Notes under the pieces: model-generated
Seen by the model: the letters and a program-made list of their open reading frames with translations, nothing else
What the model was told of the DNA's origin: nothing
Database searches by the model: none
Program-made: the position numbers and the translations under genes
In this document: positions 1-7,960 of the stretch, one piece after another
Numbering within the stretch: the stretch's first letter is position 1
Layout of the letters: each line of letters begins with the position of its first letter
Assembly: GCF_030269685.1 (NCBI RefSeq)
Contig: NZ_BSTT01000003.1
Location: forward strand, 496,001 to 560,000
Origin: Actinomycetospora sp. NBRC 106378
GTDB lineage: Bacteria; Actinomycetota; Actinomycetes; Mycobacteriales; Pseudonocardiaceae
Length of the DNA stretch: 64,000 nucleotides
Direction of reading: 5' to 3'

Positions 1-96
1 GATGCAGTCCCGGATCAGCTCGAGCGGGACGGGGCGGGAGGGGTCGAGCCGGCGGCGGACCGCCCGCGTGGTGGTGAGGACCTCGTCGGCGTCCAC
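1..96 (-). CDS. Nitroreductase family protein, N-terminal fragment (cut by window edge)
   Basis: Only the first 32 codons are present; the gene runs off the left end. The N-terminus reads MDADEVLTTTRAVRRRLD, the usual opening of FMN-dependent nitroreductase-family proteins (DxxxxxxTxRxxRxxxxxPV), where the Arg cluster contacts the FMN phosphate. The GTG start directly follows the stop codon of the upstream NTF2-like gene, so the two are probably translated together, in one unit with the TetR gene further upstream. The catalytic part cannot be seen, so the family call rests on the N-terminus alone. Confidence 0.6.
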   Translation of the reverse strand, partial: MDADEVLTTTRAVRRRLDPSRPVPLELIRDCI

Positions 97-97
97 C

Positions 98-457
98 TCA
101 GCCACCCTCGGGCAGCGTGAACATGCCGAAGTCGGGTCGGAAGAAGGCCTGGTAGCGCGAGACCAGCCCGTCGGTGACGAGCGCCGTCGCGGTGAAGGAG
201 CCGGTGCCGCGGCCATCGGCCTCGGTGACGATGCCGTGCACCATCTCGAGGTCACCGTCGACGGCGCGCCGGTGGACGTGGTGGCGGCGACCCACCGCGG
301 GACGTCCGGCCACGTAGGCCTCCAGGTCGGCGCGGCCGGAGCCCCGCACGTCCTGCCCGGGGATCGCGATGAGGAACTCGACGTCGGGGGCGACCAGGTC
401 GAGCCCGCTGAGCGGGTCCGTCCCGTCGAGCCGCCCGTAGTACTCCTCGATGATCAT
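98..457 (-). CDS. NTF2/SnoaL-like polyketide-cyclase-fold protein
   Basis: A 119-residue protein of the size of the cone-shaped SnoaL/NTF2-like fold. It opens MIIEEYYGRLDGTDPLSGLDLVAPDVEFLIAIPG (split here as MIIEEYYGRLDGTD and then a core with VEFLIAIPG), followed by a GSGRADLEAYVAGRP segment typical of SnoaL-like proteins, where a region around the GR-D motif packs the pocket. Members are isomerases, cyclases, dehydratases or have no known activity. The gene starts 19 nt after the TetR stop codon and abuts the nitroreductase gene, so it probably belongs to the autoregulated TetR transcript. No specific substrate can be inferred. Confidence 0.72.
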   Translation of the reverse strand: MIIEEYYGRLDGTDPLSGLDLVAPDVEFLIAIPGQDVRGSGRADLEAYVAGRPAVGRRHHVHRRAVDGDLEMVHGIVTEADGRGTGSFTATALVTDGLVSRYQAFFRPDFGMFTLPEGG

Positions 458-476
458 CTGCCGTCCTCCTCTACGG

Positions 477-1112
477 TCACAGTGCCTCGGCGGCGACCAT
501 GCGGGCCGCGCAGCCCTCCATGAAGTGCGCGATGTCGTCCAGGTCCATGGCCCCGCCGGGCCGGTACCAGCGCCACACGCCGGTGATCAGTCCCAGCAGG
601 GTGCGGGCCATGACCACGGGGTCCCGGTCCGGGAACTCCCCCTCGGCGATGCCGCGTTCGAGCAGCTCGACCCAGTTGCGCTCGACGCGGGCGACGAGGT
701 CCCGCGACGCGAGCCGCTCGGTCTCCTCCCGCTCGGAGGAGCGGGACGCGGCGAGCAGACCGATGTTGGCGACGAGGATCCGGTTCTGCTGGACCTCCTG
801 CGGCGACAGCGCGTAGGCCGCCGCGACGGCGGCACGCAGGCCCTCGAGAGCGGTCGGCGCGTCGGCCGTGGCCGCGCGGAACGCCGCGTCGGAGTTGCGC
901 AGACCCAGGCGCATGACGGTGAGCAGGCAGTGGGCCTTGGACTCGAAGTAGTGGTAGAGCGCGGTCTGGCCGATCCCGACCCGGTCCGCCACCGCCGACC
1001 ACTTCGTGCCCTCGTACCCGGCCTCTCCGAAGCACTCGACCGCGGCGGCCAGGATCGCGGGCCGCTTGGACCGGGGGCCGTCGTCGGTCTCGGTGAGTGC
1101 GGCGATGCTCAT
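477..1112 (-). CDS. TetR-family transcriptional regulator of the adjacent acyl-CoA catabolic regulon
   Basis: A 211-residue TetR protein. Residues about 15-62 form the helix-turn-helix domain (AILAAAVECFGEAGYEGT, then VADRVGIGQTALYHYFESK), followed by an all-helical ligand domain. The chosen ATG at 1112 begins MSIAALTETDDG; the frame stays open far upstream, but that is antisense to the dehydrogenase gene. A perfect 13-bp palindrome TGAACCGGGTTCA lies 47 nt upstream and covers the likely -35 box, so the gene is probably autorepressed. Closely related palindromes lie before the hydratase, transporter and SDR genes, which makes this the best candidate for their regulator. The ligand is probably an acyl-CoA intermediate (inference from family habits). 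Confidence 0.88.
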   Translation of the reverse strand: MSIAALTETDDGPRSKRPAILAAAVECFGEAGYEGTKWSAVADRVGIGQTALYHYFESKAHCLLTVMRLGLRNSDAAFRAATADAPTALEGLRAAVAAAYALSPQEVQQNRILVANIGLLAASRSSEREETERLASRDLVARVERNWVELLERGIAEGEFPDRDPVVMARTLLGLITGVWRWYRPGGAMDLDDIAHFMEGCAARMVAAEAL

Positions 1113-1143
1113 GGGCGGCCCTTTCGGCAGACGGGTCGCCTCC

Positions 1144-1172
1144 ACCCTAGTCAGCGCCTGAACCGGGTTCAT
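1144..1172 (-). promoter_or_regulatory. TetR-gene promoter with overlapping operator
   Basis: On the minus strand a -35-like ATGAAC (1172-1167), a 17-bp spacer and a -10-like TAGGGT (1149-1144) precede the TetR gene. The perfect palindrome TGAACCGGGTTCA (1159-1171) covers the -35 box, which is a repressor-type layout. It also overlaps the stop codon of the upstream acyl-CoA dehydrogenase gene (1169-1171). Confidence 0.6.
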
Positions 1173-2284
1173 GTGCTCGGCAGCCCGATCGCCCCGAGCA
1201 GCGCCTCGGAGTGCCGGGCGCCGAGCAGCGCCGCGTCGGTGGCCGCGCGCCGGACGTGGAGGTGGGCGACGTGTTCCCAGGTGAACCCGGTCCCGCCGTG
1301 GACCTGGACGGTCTCGGCCGCCACCCAGGCGTACGCCTCGCCGCACACCAGCGCCGCCGTCGCGACGGCGGCGGGCGCCTCCGGCGACCTCTCGGCGAGG
1401 GCCGCCGCCGCCCACCAGGACGCGGACCGGGCGGCCTCGACCCGGACGGCCATGTCGGCGCACCGGTGCTTGATCGCCTGGAACGTCGCGATCGGACGGC
1501 CGAACTGGACCCGGTCCGCGGCGTAGGCGACGGACAGCTCCATGGCCGCCGCCGCGCCGCCGGCCTGCTCGCAGCCGAGCGCGGCCCGACCCCGGCGCAG
1601 GACGCCCTCGACGGCCTCGCGGGCGTCGCCCGGGTGGCCGACGCGGCGGGCCGGGACGCGGTCGAGCAGGACGTCGGCCAGCTGCCGGTTCGGGTCCAGG
1701 GCGCGCAGCGGCGAGCGGACCAGCCCCTCGGCCGCGCCGTCCACCACGAACACGGCCGGTTCGCCCTCGACCGCCGCGACCACGAACAGGAGGTCCGCCG
1801 TCGCCCCCTCCACGACCTGCAGCTTCGTGCCGGAGAGCCGCCACCCGCCGTCGTCGTCGCCCTCCGCCCGGGTACCGAGGTGGTCGGGGTCCCACTCGCC
1901 GTGGTCCTCGCGGAACGCGAAGGTCCCGGTCCGCTCGCCGCTCGCGAGGGACGTCAGCAGCTCGCGGCGCAGGTCCTCGGTGCCCGAGAGTTCCAGCAGG
2001 GCCCCGACGGCGAGCACGGCGGTGGAGAACCAGGGCAGCCGGACCGGTCGGCGGCCGAGTTCCTCCGCGACCACGGCGACCTCGCGGAAGCTCGCGCCGG
2101 CACCCCCGAAGTCCTCCGGTACGTCGAGGGCGGCGACCCCGAGCTCGCCGGCGAAGCGCCGCCAGAGGTCGGGGTCCCACGTCGGCTCGGCATCGCGGGA
2201 CGGCTCGCCCCGGCGCTCCAGGAGGTCGCGGACGACGGCGCGCAGGTCCTCGGCGTCGGCGTCGGGCGTGATGCGCAGGCTCAC
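1169..2284 (-). CDS. Acyl-CoA dehydrogenase family protein (small subunit type)
   Basis: A 371-residue FAD-dependent acyl-CoA dehydrogenase. The N-terminal helical domain contains LGVAALDVPEDFGGAGASF, the middle beta domain is short, and the C-terminal helical domain has the diagnostic QVHGGTGFTWEHVAHLHVRR segment seen in actinobacterial FadE partners. It starts with GTG and shares 4 nt (GTGA) with the end of the 435-residue dehydrogenase upstream. Adjacent pairs of unlike FadE proteins often form heteromeric dehydrogenases in steroid-type catabolism, and that is plausible here. It is the last gene of the long left-running operon. Substrate unknown. Confidence 0.88.
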   Translation of the reverse strand: MSLRITPDADAEDLRAVVRDLLERRGEPSRDAEPTWDPDLWRRFAGELGVAALDVPEDFGGAGASFREVAVVAEELGRRPVRLPWFSTAVLAVGALLELSGTEDLRRELLTSLASGERTGTFAFREDHGEWDPDHLGTRAEGDDDGGWRLSGTKLQVVEGATADLLFVVAAVEGEPAVFVVDGAAEGLVRSPLRALDPNRQLADVLLDRVPARRVGHPGDAREAVEGVLRRGRAALGCEQAGGAAAAMELSVAYAADRVQFGRPIATFQAIKHRCADMAVRVEAARSASWWAAAALAERSPEAPAAVATAALVCGEAYAWVAAETVQVHGGTGFTWEHVAHLHVRRAATDAALLGARHSEALLGAIGLPST

Positions 2285-3588
2285 GGGGTCTCCCCGTCGT
2301 CGGCCGCCGCCGCCAGGACCTCGGCGTAGCGCTCCCGGGACTCGGCGCGGCGGGTGGGCAGGATGTAGGGCGGGAAGAGCCCGTCGTCGGGCTCGGTGCT
2401 GCGCAGCAGGGCCTGGGCGAGGTTGACCTTGTGGACCTCGGTGGCGCCGTCGGCGAGCCCCATGTGGTACGACTCCAGGACCCACTTGCCGAACGGCAGC
2501 TCCTTCGAGATCCCCAGCGAGCCGTGGATCTGGATGGCCCGTCCGGCCGCGTCGGCGAGCACCTTCGGCATCGCCGCCTTGACCGCCGCGATGTCGGCGC
2601 GGACCTTGCGGTAGTCCTGGTAGCGGTCGATGCGCCACGCGGTCTGCAGCACGAGCAGACGGAACTGGGTGAGCTCGATCCAGGTGTCGGCGATCATCGC
2701 CTGGACCAGCTGCTGGTCGGCGAGCCGGCGTCCCTTGCTGGTCCGCGACACCGCCCGCCGCTTCATCATCTCGAAGGCGGCGGTGACGAGTCCGACCGTG
2801 CGCATCGCGTGGTGGATGCGGCCCCCGCCGAGGCGGGTCTGGGCGACGGCGAAGCCCTCCCCGCGCTCGCCGAGGATGTTCTCGGCCGGGATCCGGACGT
2901 CGGTGTAGCGCAGGTACTGGTGGGTGCCGACCGGCTCCTCGTGCCCCCAGACCGACGTGTCCCGCACCCGCTCGACCCCGGGGGTGTCGGCCGGGACGAC
3001 GAACATGGACATCGAGCGGTGGGGTTCGGCGTCCGGCTCGGTGACGGCCATGACGATGAGGAACTCCGCGAACAGCGCGTGGCTGGAGAACCACTTCTCG
3101 CCGTTGATCACCCACTCGTCGCCGTCGAGGACGGCGGTGGTGCGGAAGCCGGTCGGGTCGGACCCGCCGTGCGGCTCGGTCATCGAGAAGCTGGAGACGA
3201 TGTCACCCGCGATGAGCGGCTCCAGGTAGGTCTTCTTGAGGAAGTCGGTGCCGTAGTGGGCGAGGATCTCGGCGTTGCCGGAGTCCGGCGCCTGGCACCC
3301 GAACACCACCGGCCCGGAGTGGGTCCGGCCCAGCTTCTCGTTGAGCAGCGCGAGGCGCAGCTGGCCGTAGCCCTCGCCGCCGAGTTCCGGGCCGAGGTGG
3401 CAGGCCCAGAGCCGGCGTTCCTTGACCTGCTCCTGCAGCGGCTTGATGAGCGCGTTGCGCACCGGGTCCCGCGGGTTCCAGGCGTGCTCGACGACGAGGT
3501 CGACGGGCTCGATCTCGTCGCGGACGAACTCCTCGACCCACTCGAGCTCCGCGGCCACCTCGGGCTCGGACTCGAATCCCCAACTCAT
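2281..3588 (-). CDS. Acyl-CoA dehydrogenase family protein (ACAD10/11-like)
   Basis: A 435-residue acyl-CoA dehydrogenase. It shows the FAD/substrate loop FSMTEPHGGSDPTGFRTTA, the middle-domain VINGEKWFSS segment, and the C-terminal RAIQIHGSLGISKELPFGKW segment followed by LADGATEVHK. This C-terminal pattern is closer to ACAD10/11-type enzymes than to short-chain FadE. The ATG overlaps the thiolase stop codon by 4 nt and the gene overlaps the next dehydrogenase by 4 nt, so translation is probably coupled. With the APH-type kinase in the same operon it suggests oxidation of an oxygenated acyl-CoA (inference). Confidence 0.9.
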   Translation of the reverse strand: MSWGFESEPEVAAELEWVEEFVRDEIEPVDLVVEHAWNPRDPVRNALIKPLQEQVKERRLWACHLGPELGGEGYGQLRLALLNEKLGRTHSGPVVFGCQAPDSGNAEILAHYGTDFLKKTYLEPLIAGDIVSSFSMTEPHGGSDPTGFRTTAVLDGDEWVINGEKWFSSHALFAEFLIVMAVTEPDAEPHRSMSMFVVPADTPGVERVRDTSVWGHEEPVGTHQYLRYTDVRIPAENILGERGEGFAVAQTRLGGGRIHHAMRTVGLVTAAFEMMKRRAVSRTSKGRRLADQQLVQAMIADTWIELTQFRLLVLQTAWRIDRYQDYRKVRADIAAVKAAMPKVLADAAGRAIQIHGSLGISKELPFGKWVLESYHMGLADGATEVHKVNLAQALLRSTEPDDGLFPPYILPTRRAESRERYAEVLAAAADDGETP

Positions 3589-4742
3589 GACGGCTCCTCG
3601 CGGGTGAGCACGGTGCAGGCGGAGATGCCCGGCGCGCCGTAGACGTGGGTGAACCCGACCTGCGGGTTGCCCGGGACCTGGTGCTCGCCGGCGTCGCCGC
3701 GCAGCTGGAGCACGTTCTCGTGGACCTGGCGCAGGCCCGAGGCGCCGATCGGCTCGCCGTTGGCCAGGCAGCCGCCGTCGGTGTTGATCGGCAGGCGACC
3801 CTCGATGGCGGTGGCGCCGGAGAGGATCAGCTCCTCCTGCTCGCCGTGGGCGCACAGGCCGGTCTCGGCCATGTGCATGAGCTCGGCGCCGGACTCGGTG
3901 TCCTGGATCTGGGCGACGTCCACCGCCGACGGTGCGATCCCCGCGGCCGCGAACGCCGCCGCGGAGGCCTCGACGGTCGGCGAGTCGGCGCGGTCGAGGG
4001 CGAGCCACGGCGAGAAGACCTCGAACGATCCGTAGCGGCGGCTGCGGAAGGTCGCGGCCGCCAGGTACACGGGCCGGTCGGTGTAGTGGTGGGCGTCCTC
4101 GGCGCGGCAGAGCACCAGCGCGACCGCCCCCTCGGCCGGCGAGCAGTACATGTACTGCGTCAGGGGGTGCGAGATCATCGGCGCCGCGGCGATCTCCGCG
4201 GCCGCCATCTCCTTCCGGCGCCACGCCATGGGGTTGCGGGCGCCGTTGCGGAAGGCCTTGGCGGAGACCTCGGCCAGCACGTCGGGCTTGATGCCGTGGT
4301 CGTGCAGGTAGCGCTGGATCTTCATCCCGAAGAACTGCGTCGTCACCATCATCCCGGTCTCGCCGTACCAGGACCCGATCCCGTGGTCGGCGGGGTCGGT
4401 GTCGAACGCGCCGCGCGGGTGCTTGTCGAACCCGATGACGATGCCGAGGTCGTGCGTCCCGGAGCGGATCGCGGCGTCCGCGGCGATGAGGGCGGACCCC
4501 CCGGTCGCGCACCCGTTCGCGACGTTGATGAACGGCAGCCCGGTGAGCCCGAGCTCGGAGACGAGGGTGTCCGCGTCCCCGGCGGAGTGCGAGCCGCCGA
4601 AGCCGAACTGCATGTCCGAGAACCGGAGGCCGGCGTCGTCCAGGGCCCTCCGCGCGGCGTGCACGGCCTGGGCGCGGCCGGATACGCCCTCGGTACGGCC
4701 GAACCGGTGCATCCCGATCCCGACGATCGCGACCCCGCTCAC
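3585..4742 (-). CDS. Thiolase-like / SCP-x-type lipid-transfer enzyme with altered GHP motif
   Basis: A 385-residue thiolase-superfamily protein. The nucleophilic cysteine is present in NGCATGGSAL (about residue 87). The C-terminal motif that is GHPxGATG in thiolases reads ANGEPIGASGLRQ, with Glu in place of the catalytic His. It starts with GTG and overlaps both neighbours by 4 nt. The gene directly upstream encodes a DUF35 zinc-ribbon/OB protein, the usual partner of Ltp2-like aldolases and certain thiolases, so the two probably form one complex. It could be a thiolase, a retro-aldolase or an acyl-transfer enzyme; the sequence does not decide. Confidence 0.85.
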   Translation of the reverse strand: MSGVAIVGIGMHRFGRTEGVSGRAQAVHAARRALDDAGLRFSDMQFGFGGSHSAGDADTLVSELGLTGLPFINVANGCATGGSALIAADAAIRSGTHDLGIVIGFDKHPRGAFDTDPADHGIGSWYGETGMMVTTQFFGMKIQRYLHDHGIKPDVLAEVSAKAFRNGARNPMAWRRKEMAAAEIAAAPMISHPLTQYMYCSPAEGAVALVLCRAEDAHHYTDRPVYLAAATFRSRRYGSFEVFSPWLALDRADSPTVEASAAAFAAAGIAPSAVDVAQIQDTESGAELMHMAETGLCAHGEQEELILSGATAIEGRLPINTDGGCLANGEPIGASGLRQVHENVLQLRGDAGEHQVPGNPQVGFTHVYGAPGISACTVLTREEPS

Positions 4743-5176
4743 GGTGTGCTCCTCACGAACGCGAAGGTGTGGACCGGGCCGTCGGCGTCGTCAGGAACAT
4801 CTCTGAAGGGCACCAGGGCCAGCTCGACCGGCATGCCGATCTCCAGGCGGTCCGGGTCGGCCTCGGTCAGGCGGGACTCCACGAGCAGCTGCCCGGGGAG
4901 CTCCACGTAGCCGACGGCGTAGGGCTCGTGGGCCTCGGTGCCGGTGTAGGGCGGCTTGGGGCGGAAGCCCTGCGTGGTGAACGACCAGAGCGTGCCGGTC
5001 CGCGCGAGCGGGACGTCCTGCATGTCCGCGCCGGTGCAGCGGGGGCAGCCGCCCTGGCGGGGGAAGGTGTGGGCACCGCAGTCGGAGCACCGGCTGCCGA
5101 GCAGCGCGGGGCCCTCGGCGGTGTCGGTGAGCAGCGAGGGATCCACGAACCTGATGTCTGCTCCTGGCGCGGTCAC
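4739..5176 (-). CDS. DUF35 OB-fold/zinc-ribbon acyl-CoA-associated protein
   Basis: A 145-residue protein with an N-terminal rubredoxin-like zinc ribbon (CSDCGAHTFPRQGGCPRC, about residues 30-47) followed by an OB fold containing TGTLWSFTTQGF and YAVGYVELP. This is the DUF35 architecture. Members bind acyl-CoA and pair with thiolase-like proteins, for example with Ltp2 in cholesterol side-chain cleavage. Here it lies immediately upstream of the thiolase-like gene with a 4-nt overlap, so a heteromeric complex is very likely. It starts with GTG, overlapping the stop codon of the upstream SDR. Confidence 0.9.
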   Translation of the reverse strand: MTAPGADIRFVDPSLLTDTAEGPALLGSRCSDCGAHTFPRQGGCPRCTGADMQDVPLARTGTLWSFTTQGFRPKPPYTGTEAHEPYAVGYVELPGQLLVESRLTEADPDRLEIGMPVELALVPFRDVPDDADGPVHTFAFVRSTP

Positions 5177-5970
5177 GGCGCGGCCAGCCGTCCGCCGTCG
5201 ACGGCCAGCAGCGCGCCGGTGGTGTAGCTCGCGCCGGGCCCGCACAGGTACAGCGCCGCCCCGACGATCTCGGCGGGCTCCCCCACGCGCTCCGACGGCC
5301 AGTCCTGCGCCATCCGTGCCACGACGGCCGGGTCCCACGACCGGCTGATGTCGGTGGCGAAGGGGCCGGCGAGGATCGTGTTGACCCGGACCGTCGGCCC
5401 GTACTCCTGGGCGAACCCCGCGGTCAGCGTGTTGAGCGCCGACTTGGCGGCGGTGTAGGGCAGGTCGCCCGCCGTGGGGCGACCCGACCCCATCGAGGAG
5501 ATGTTGAGGACGACCCCGCCGCCCCGCTGGGCCATCCGGGCCCCGGCGAGCGCGGTGAGCCGGAACGGGCCCTTCACGTTCACGGCGAAGACCTTGTCGA
5601 ACAGCTCCTCGGAGACCTTCTCCAGCGAGGGGTAGGTCGGCGCGATCCCGGCGTTGTTGACGAGGACGTCGACCGGGCCGAGCTCCTGCTCGACCTCGTC
5701 GAGCAGCGTGTCCACCTGGTCCCACTGGCCCATGTGCGCGGCGTGCGCGGTGACGCGGCGCCCGGTCGCGGCGGAGAGCTCGGTGGCGAGCGCGACGCAG
5801 GCGTCCTTCTTGCGCGACGCGACCGCGACGTCGGCGCCGGCGGCGGCGAGCGCGATCGCGATCTCCCGGCCCAGGCCGCGGGAGCCGCCGGTGACCAGGG
5901 CGGTGCGCCCGGCCATCGGCTGCGGGTCGGGGCGGGCGGCCGCGACGGCGTCGACCACTGATGTCGTCAC
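5173..5970 (-). CDS. Short-chain dehydrogenase/reductase (operon SDR 2)
   Basis: A 265-residue classical SDR. The cofactor motif TGGSRGLGREIA is near residue 28, NNAG follows at VLVNNAGIAP, the catalytic Ser lies in NISSMGSG, and YTAAKSALN supplies Tyr and Lys. It ends in the usual TTGALLAVDGG segment. A likely NAD(P)-dependent hydroxyacyl-CoA or alcohol dehydrogenase. It starts with GTG and overlaps the neighbouring dehydrogenase and DUF35 genes by 4 nt, so it sits in the middle of a translationally coupled operon. Confidence 0.9.
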   Translation of the reverse strand: MTTSVVDAVAAARPDPQPMAGRTALVTGGSRGLGREIAIALAAAGADVAVASRKKDACVALATELSAATGRRVTAHAAHMGQWDQVDTLLDEVEQELGPVDVLVNNAGIAPTYPSLEKVSEELFDKVFAVNVKGPFRLTALAGARMAQRGGGVVLNISSMGSGRPTAGDLPYTAAKSALNTLTAGFAQEYGPTVRVNTILAGPFATDISRSWDPAVVARMAQDWPSERVGEPAEIVGAALYLCGPGASYTTGALLAVDGGRLAAP

Positions 5971-7196
5971 TTGGGGATGTCCTTCCAGGCCACCCCGCGG
6001 TCGGCGCGGGGTTCCGGCGGCAGCCCCAGCAGGCGCTCCGCGATGATCGTGCGCTGGACCTCGTCCGACCCGCCGGCGATCCGGTAGCCCGGGGCGCCCA
6101 GCACGTGCTCGGTCCAGCGGTAGCTGCCGTCCCCGGCGTCGGCGATCAGCCTCGACCCGAGGACGGCCGCCGCGGCCTGCGAGACCAGCGACAGGCGCTC
6201 GGTCCAGGCCAGCTTGCGCAGCGACCCGATCGCGCCGTTCTCCTCGCCGGCCAGGCGGGCCTCCCGGTCGCGCTGTGCGGACACCGCGGCGACCTTCTCC
6301 GCCGCGTACACGGCCGCGAGCAGCCGGCGGACCTCGGGATCGGCGAGCCGGCCCAGCCGTCGTGCGTCGTCGAGCAGCTGGTCGAACCCGCCGCCCAGGT
6401 CGGCGTTGGCCCCGGAGTGGCCCCGCTCGAAGCCCAGCGTCGCGAGCGTGACGCCCCAGCCGCCGCCGACCTCGCCGAGCCGCCACGAGTCCGGGATCCG
6501 CACCTCGTCGAGGAACACCTCGCAGAACGACGTACCGCCCGACATCTGGCGCAGCGGCCGGACGTCGACGCCGGGGGTGTCCATCTTGAGCAGGAAGGCC
6601 GTCAGGCCCTTGTGCTTCGGCACGTCGGGGTCGGTGCGGCAGATCAGCTCGCCCCAGTCGGCGAACTGGGCGCCCGAGCTCCAGACCTTCTGCCCGGTGA
6701 CCACCCAGCCGTCGCCGTCGCGGACGGCCTTCGTGGCGAGCCCGGCGAGGTCGGACCCGGCGGCGGGCTCGGAGAACAACTGGCAGGCGGTGACGTCGCC
6801 GCGCAGGAGCGGGCGGACCAGCTCCTCGGTCTGCGCCGGGGTGCCGAACATCTGCACCGTGGGGGCGACGAGGGCCGTGGACACCGAGGTCAGCTCGTGC
6901 TGACCCGGCGTCGAGAACTCGCGCTCGACCTCCGCGAACGCCTCCTCGTGCAGGCCGGAGAGGCCGGCGCCGTGGTGCTCGGTGGGCCAGGAGAGCGCGC
7001 CGTACCCGGCGTCGAAGCGCGTACGCAGCCACCCGCGGATGCGGTCGATCAGCGCCCGCTCCTCCTCGAAGGGCAGGTCGTGGAACACCGCGACCGAGCG
7101 CCGGTCGTCGTCGCCGCGGGGCGGCACGGTGTCCGCGAGCCACTCCCGGGCCCGCTCGGTGAACTCGTCGAGCTCGGTCTCGCTGACGGTGGTCAT
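5967..7196 (-). CDS. Acyl-CoA dehydrogenase family protein (FadE17-like C-terminus)
   Basis: A 409-residue acyl-CoA dehydrogenase. It contains LFSEPAAGSDLAGLATKA (FAD loop), VVTGQKVWSSGAQFADWG (substrate/flavin region), and ends in APGYRIAGGSDEVQR followed by TIIAERLLGLP, the C-terminal signature of many actinobacterial FadE proteins. The ATG at 7196 overlaps the stop codon of the upstream SDR. It is the third dehydrogenase of this operon, so two or more different alpha,beta-oxidation steps may be served. Confidence 0.9.
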   Translation of the reverse strand: MTTVSETELDEFTERAREWLADTVPPRGDDDRRSVAVFHDLPFEEERALIDRIRGWLRTRFDAGYGALSWPTEHHGAGLSGLHEEAFAEVEREFSTPGQHELTSVSTALVAPTVQMFGTPAQTEELVRPLLRGDVTACQLFSEPAAGSDLAGLATKAVRDGDGWVVTGQKVWSSGAQFADWGELICRTDPDVPKHKGLTAFLLKMDTPGVDVRPLRQMSGGTSFCEVFLDEVRIPDSWRLGEVGGGWGVTLATLGFERGHSGANADLGGGFDQLLDDARRLGRLADPEVRRLLAAVYAAEKVAAVSAQRDREARLAGEENGAIGSLRKLAWTERLSLVSQAAAAVLGSRLIADAGDGSYRWTEHVLGAPGYRIAGGSDEVQRTIIAERLLGLPPEPRADRGVAWKDIPK

Positions 7197-7960
7197 CGTG
7201 CCGTCCACCCTCCGTCGACGGTGAGGATCTGTCCGGTGAGGTAGCTGCTGGCCGGCGAGCACAGGAAGAGCAGCGCGGTGTCGAGCTCCGCGGGCTCCCC
7301 GGCGCGGCCGAGCATCGTGTTGCGGCCGATCCAGCGCACGGAGCGCTCGTCGGCGAACAGCTCGTCGTTCATCTCGGTGCGGAACCAGCCGGGGGCCAGG
7401 GCGTTGACCCGGACCCCGCGGCGGCCCCAGTGACCGGCCAGCTCGCGGGTCAGCCCGAGCAGTCCGGCCTTGGACGCGGCGTAGCTCGCCCCGCCCATCG
7501 GCGCGGCCGACACCAGCCCGAGGATCGAGCTGACGTTGACCACCGCCAGGCCCTGCGGTCCGGGCACCTCGGCGGCCATCCGGGCCAGGTGGAACGGACC
7601 CACGAGGTTGGTGCCGAGGACCTCGGCGAAGCGCTCGGAGGTCTCGTCGGCGGGCTTCGCGCCGCTGTCCACCCCGGCGTTGTTGACCAGCAGGTCGATG
7701 GTGCCCGAGCCCGCCCGGACGGTGTCGATCACCGTCCGGCGGCCGTCCTCGGTGCCGAGGTCGGCGGCGACGGGGCGGAACAACGGCTGGTCGGCGGCGA
7801 GCTCGTGCAGCCGGTCCTTGCGGCGGGCGGTGGTCCACACCGTCGCGCCGGCCGCGGCCAGCACGGCGGCGAAGCGGGCGCCGAGGCCCGACGAGGCGCC
7901 GGTGACGACGGCGGTGCGCCCGGTGAGGTCGAAGAGCTCGGCGGGCGAGTTCACGGTCAT
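7193..7960 (-). CDS. Short-chain dehydrogenase/reductase (operon SDR 1)
   Basis: A 255-residue classical SDR with TGASSGLGARFA (nucleotide binding, about residue 20), VNNAGVDSG, the Ser region VNVSSILGL, and YAASKAGLL for Tyr/Lys. The C-terminus SYLTGQILTVDGGW is standard for the family. It overlaps the phosphotransferase gene upstream and the dehydrogenase downstream by 4 nt. In Lva/ACAD11-type pathways an SDR acts next to the kinase on 4-hydroxyacyl-CoA derivatives, a possible role here (inference). Confidence 0.9.
   Translation of the reverse strand: MTVNSPAELFDLTGRTAVVTGASSGLGARFAAVLAAAGATVWTTARRKDRLHELAADQPLFRPVAADLGTEDGRRTVIDTVRAGSGTIDLLVNNAGVDSGAKPADETSERFAEVLGTNLVGPFHLARMAAEVPGPQGLAVVNVSSILGLVSAAPMGGASYAASKAGLLGLTRELAGHWGRRGVRVNALAPGWFRTEMNDELFADERSVRWIGRNTMLGRAGEPAELDTALLFLCSPASSYLTGQILTVDGGWTAR

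Noticed and set aside
1159-1171. KstR-type sterol operator
   Set aside because: The palindrome is superficially similar, but the half-sites are TGAAC(N3)GTTCA and the symmetry is 13 bp, whereas the KstR motif has a different spacing (TnnAACnnGTTnnA); the hallmark sterol ring-degradation genes are absent.
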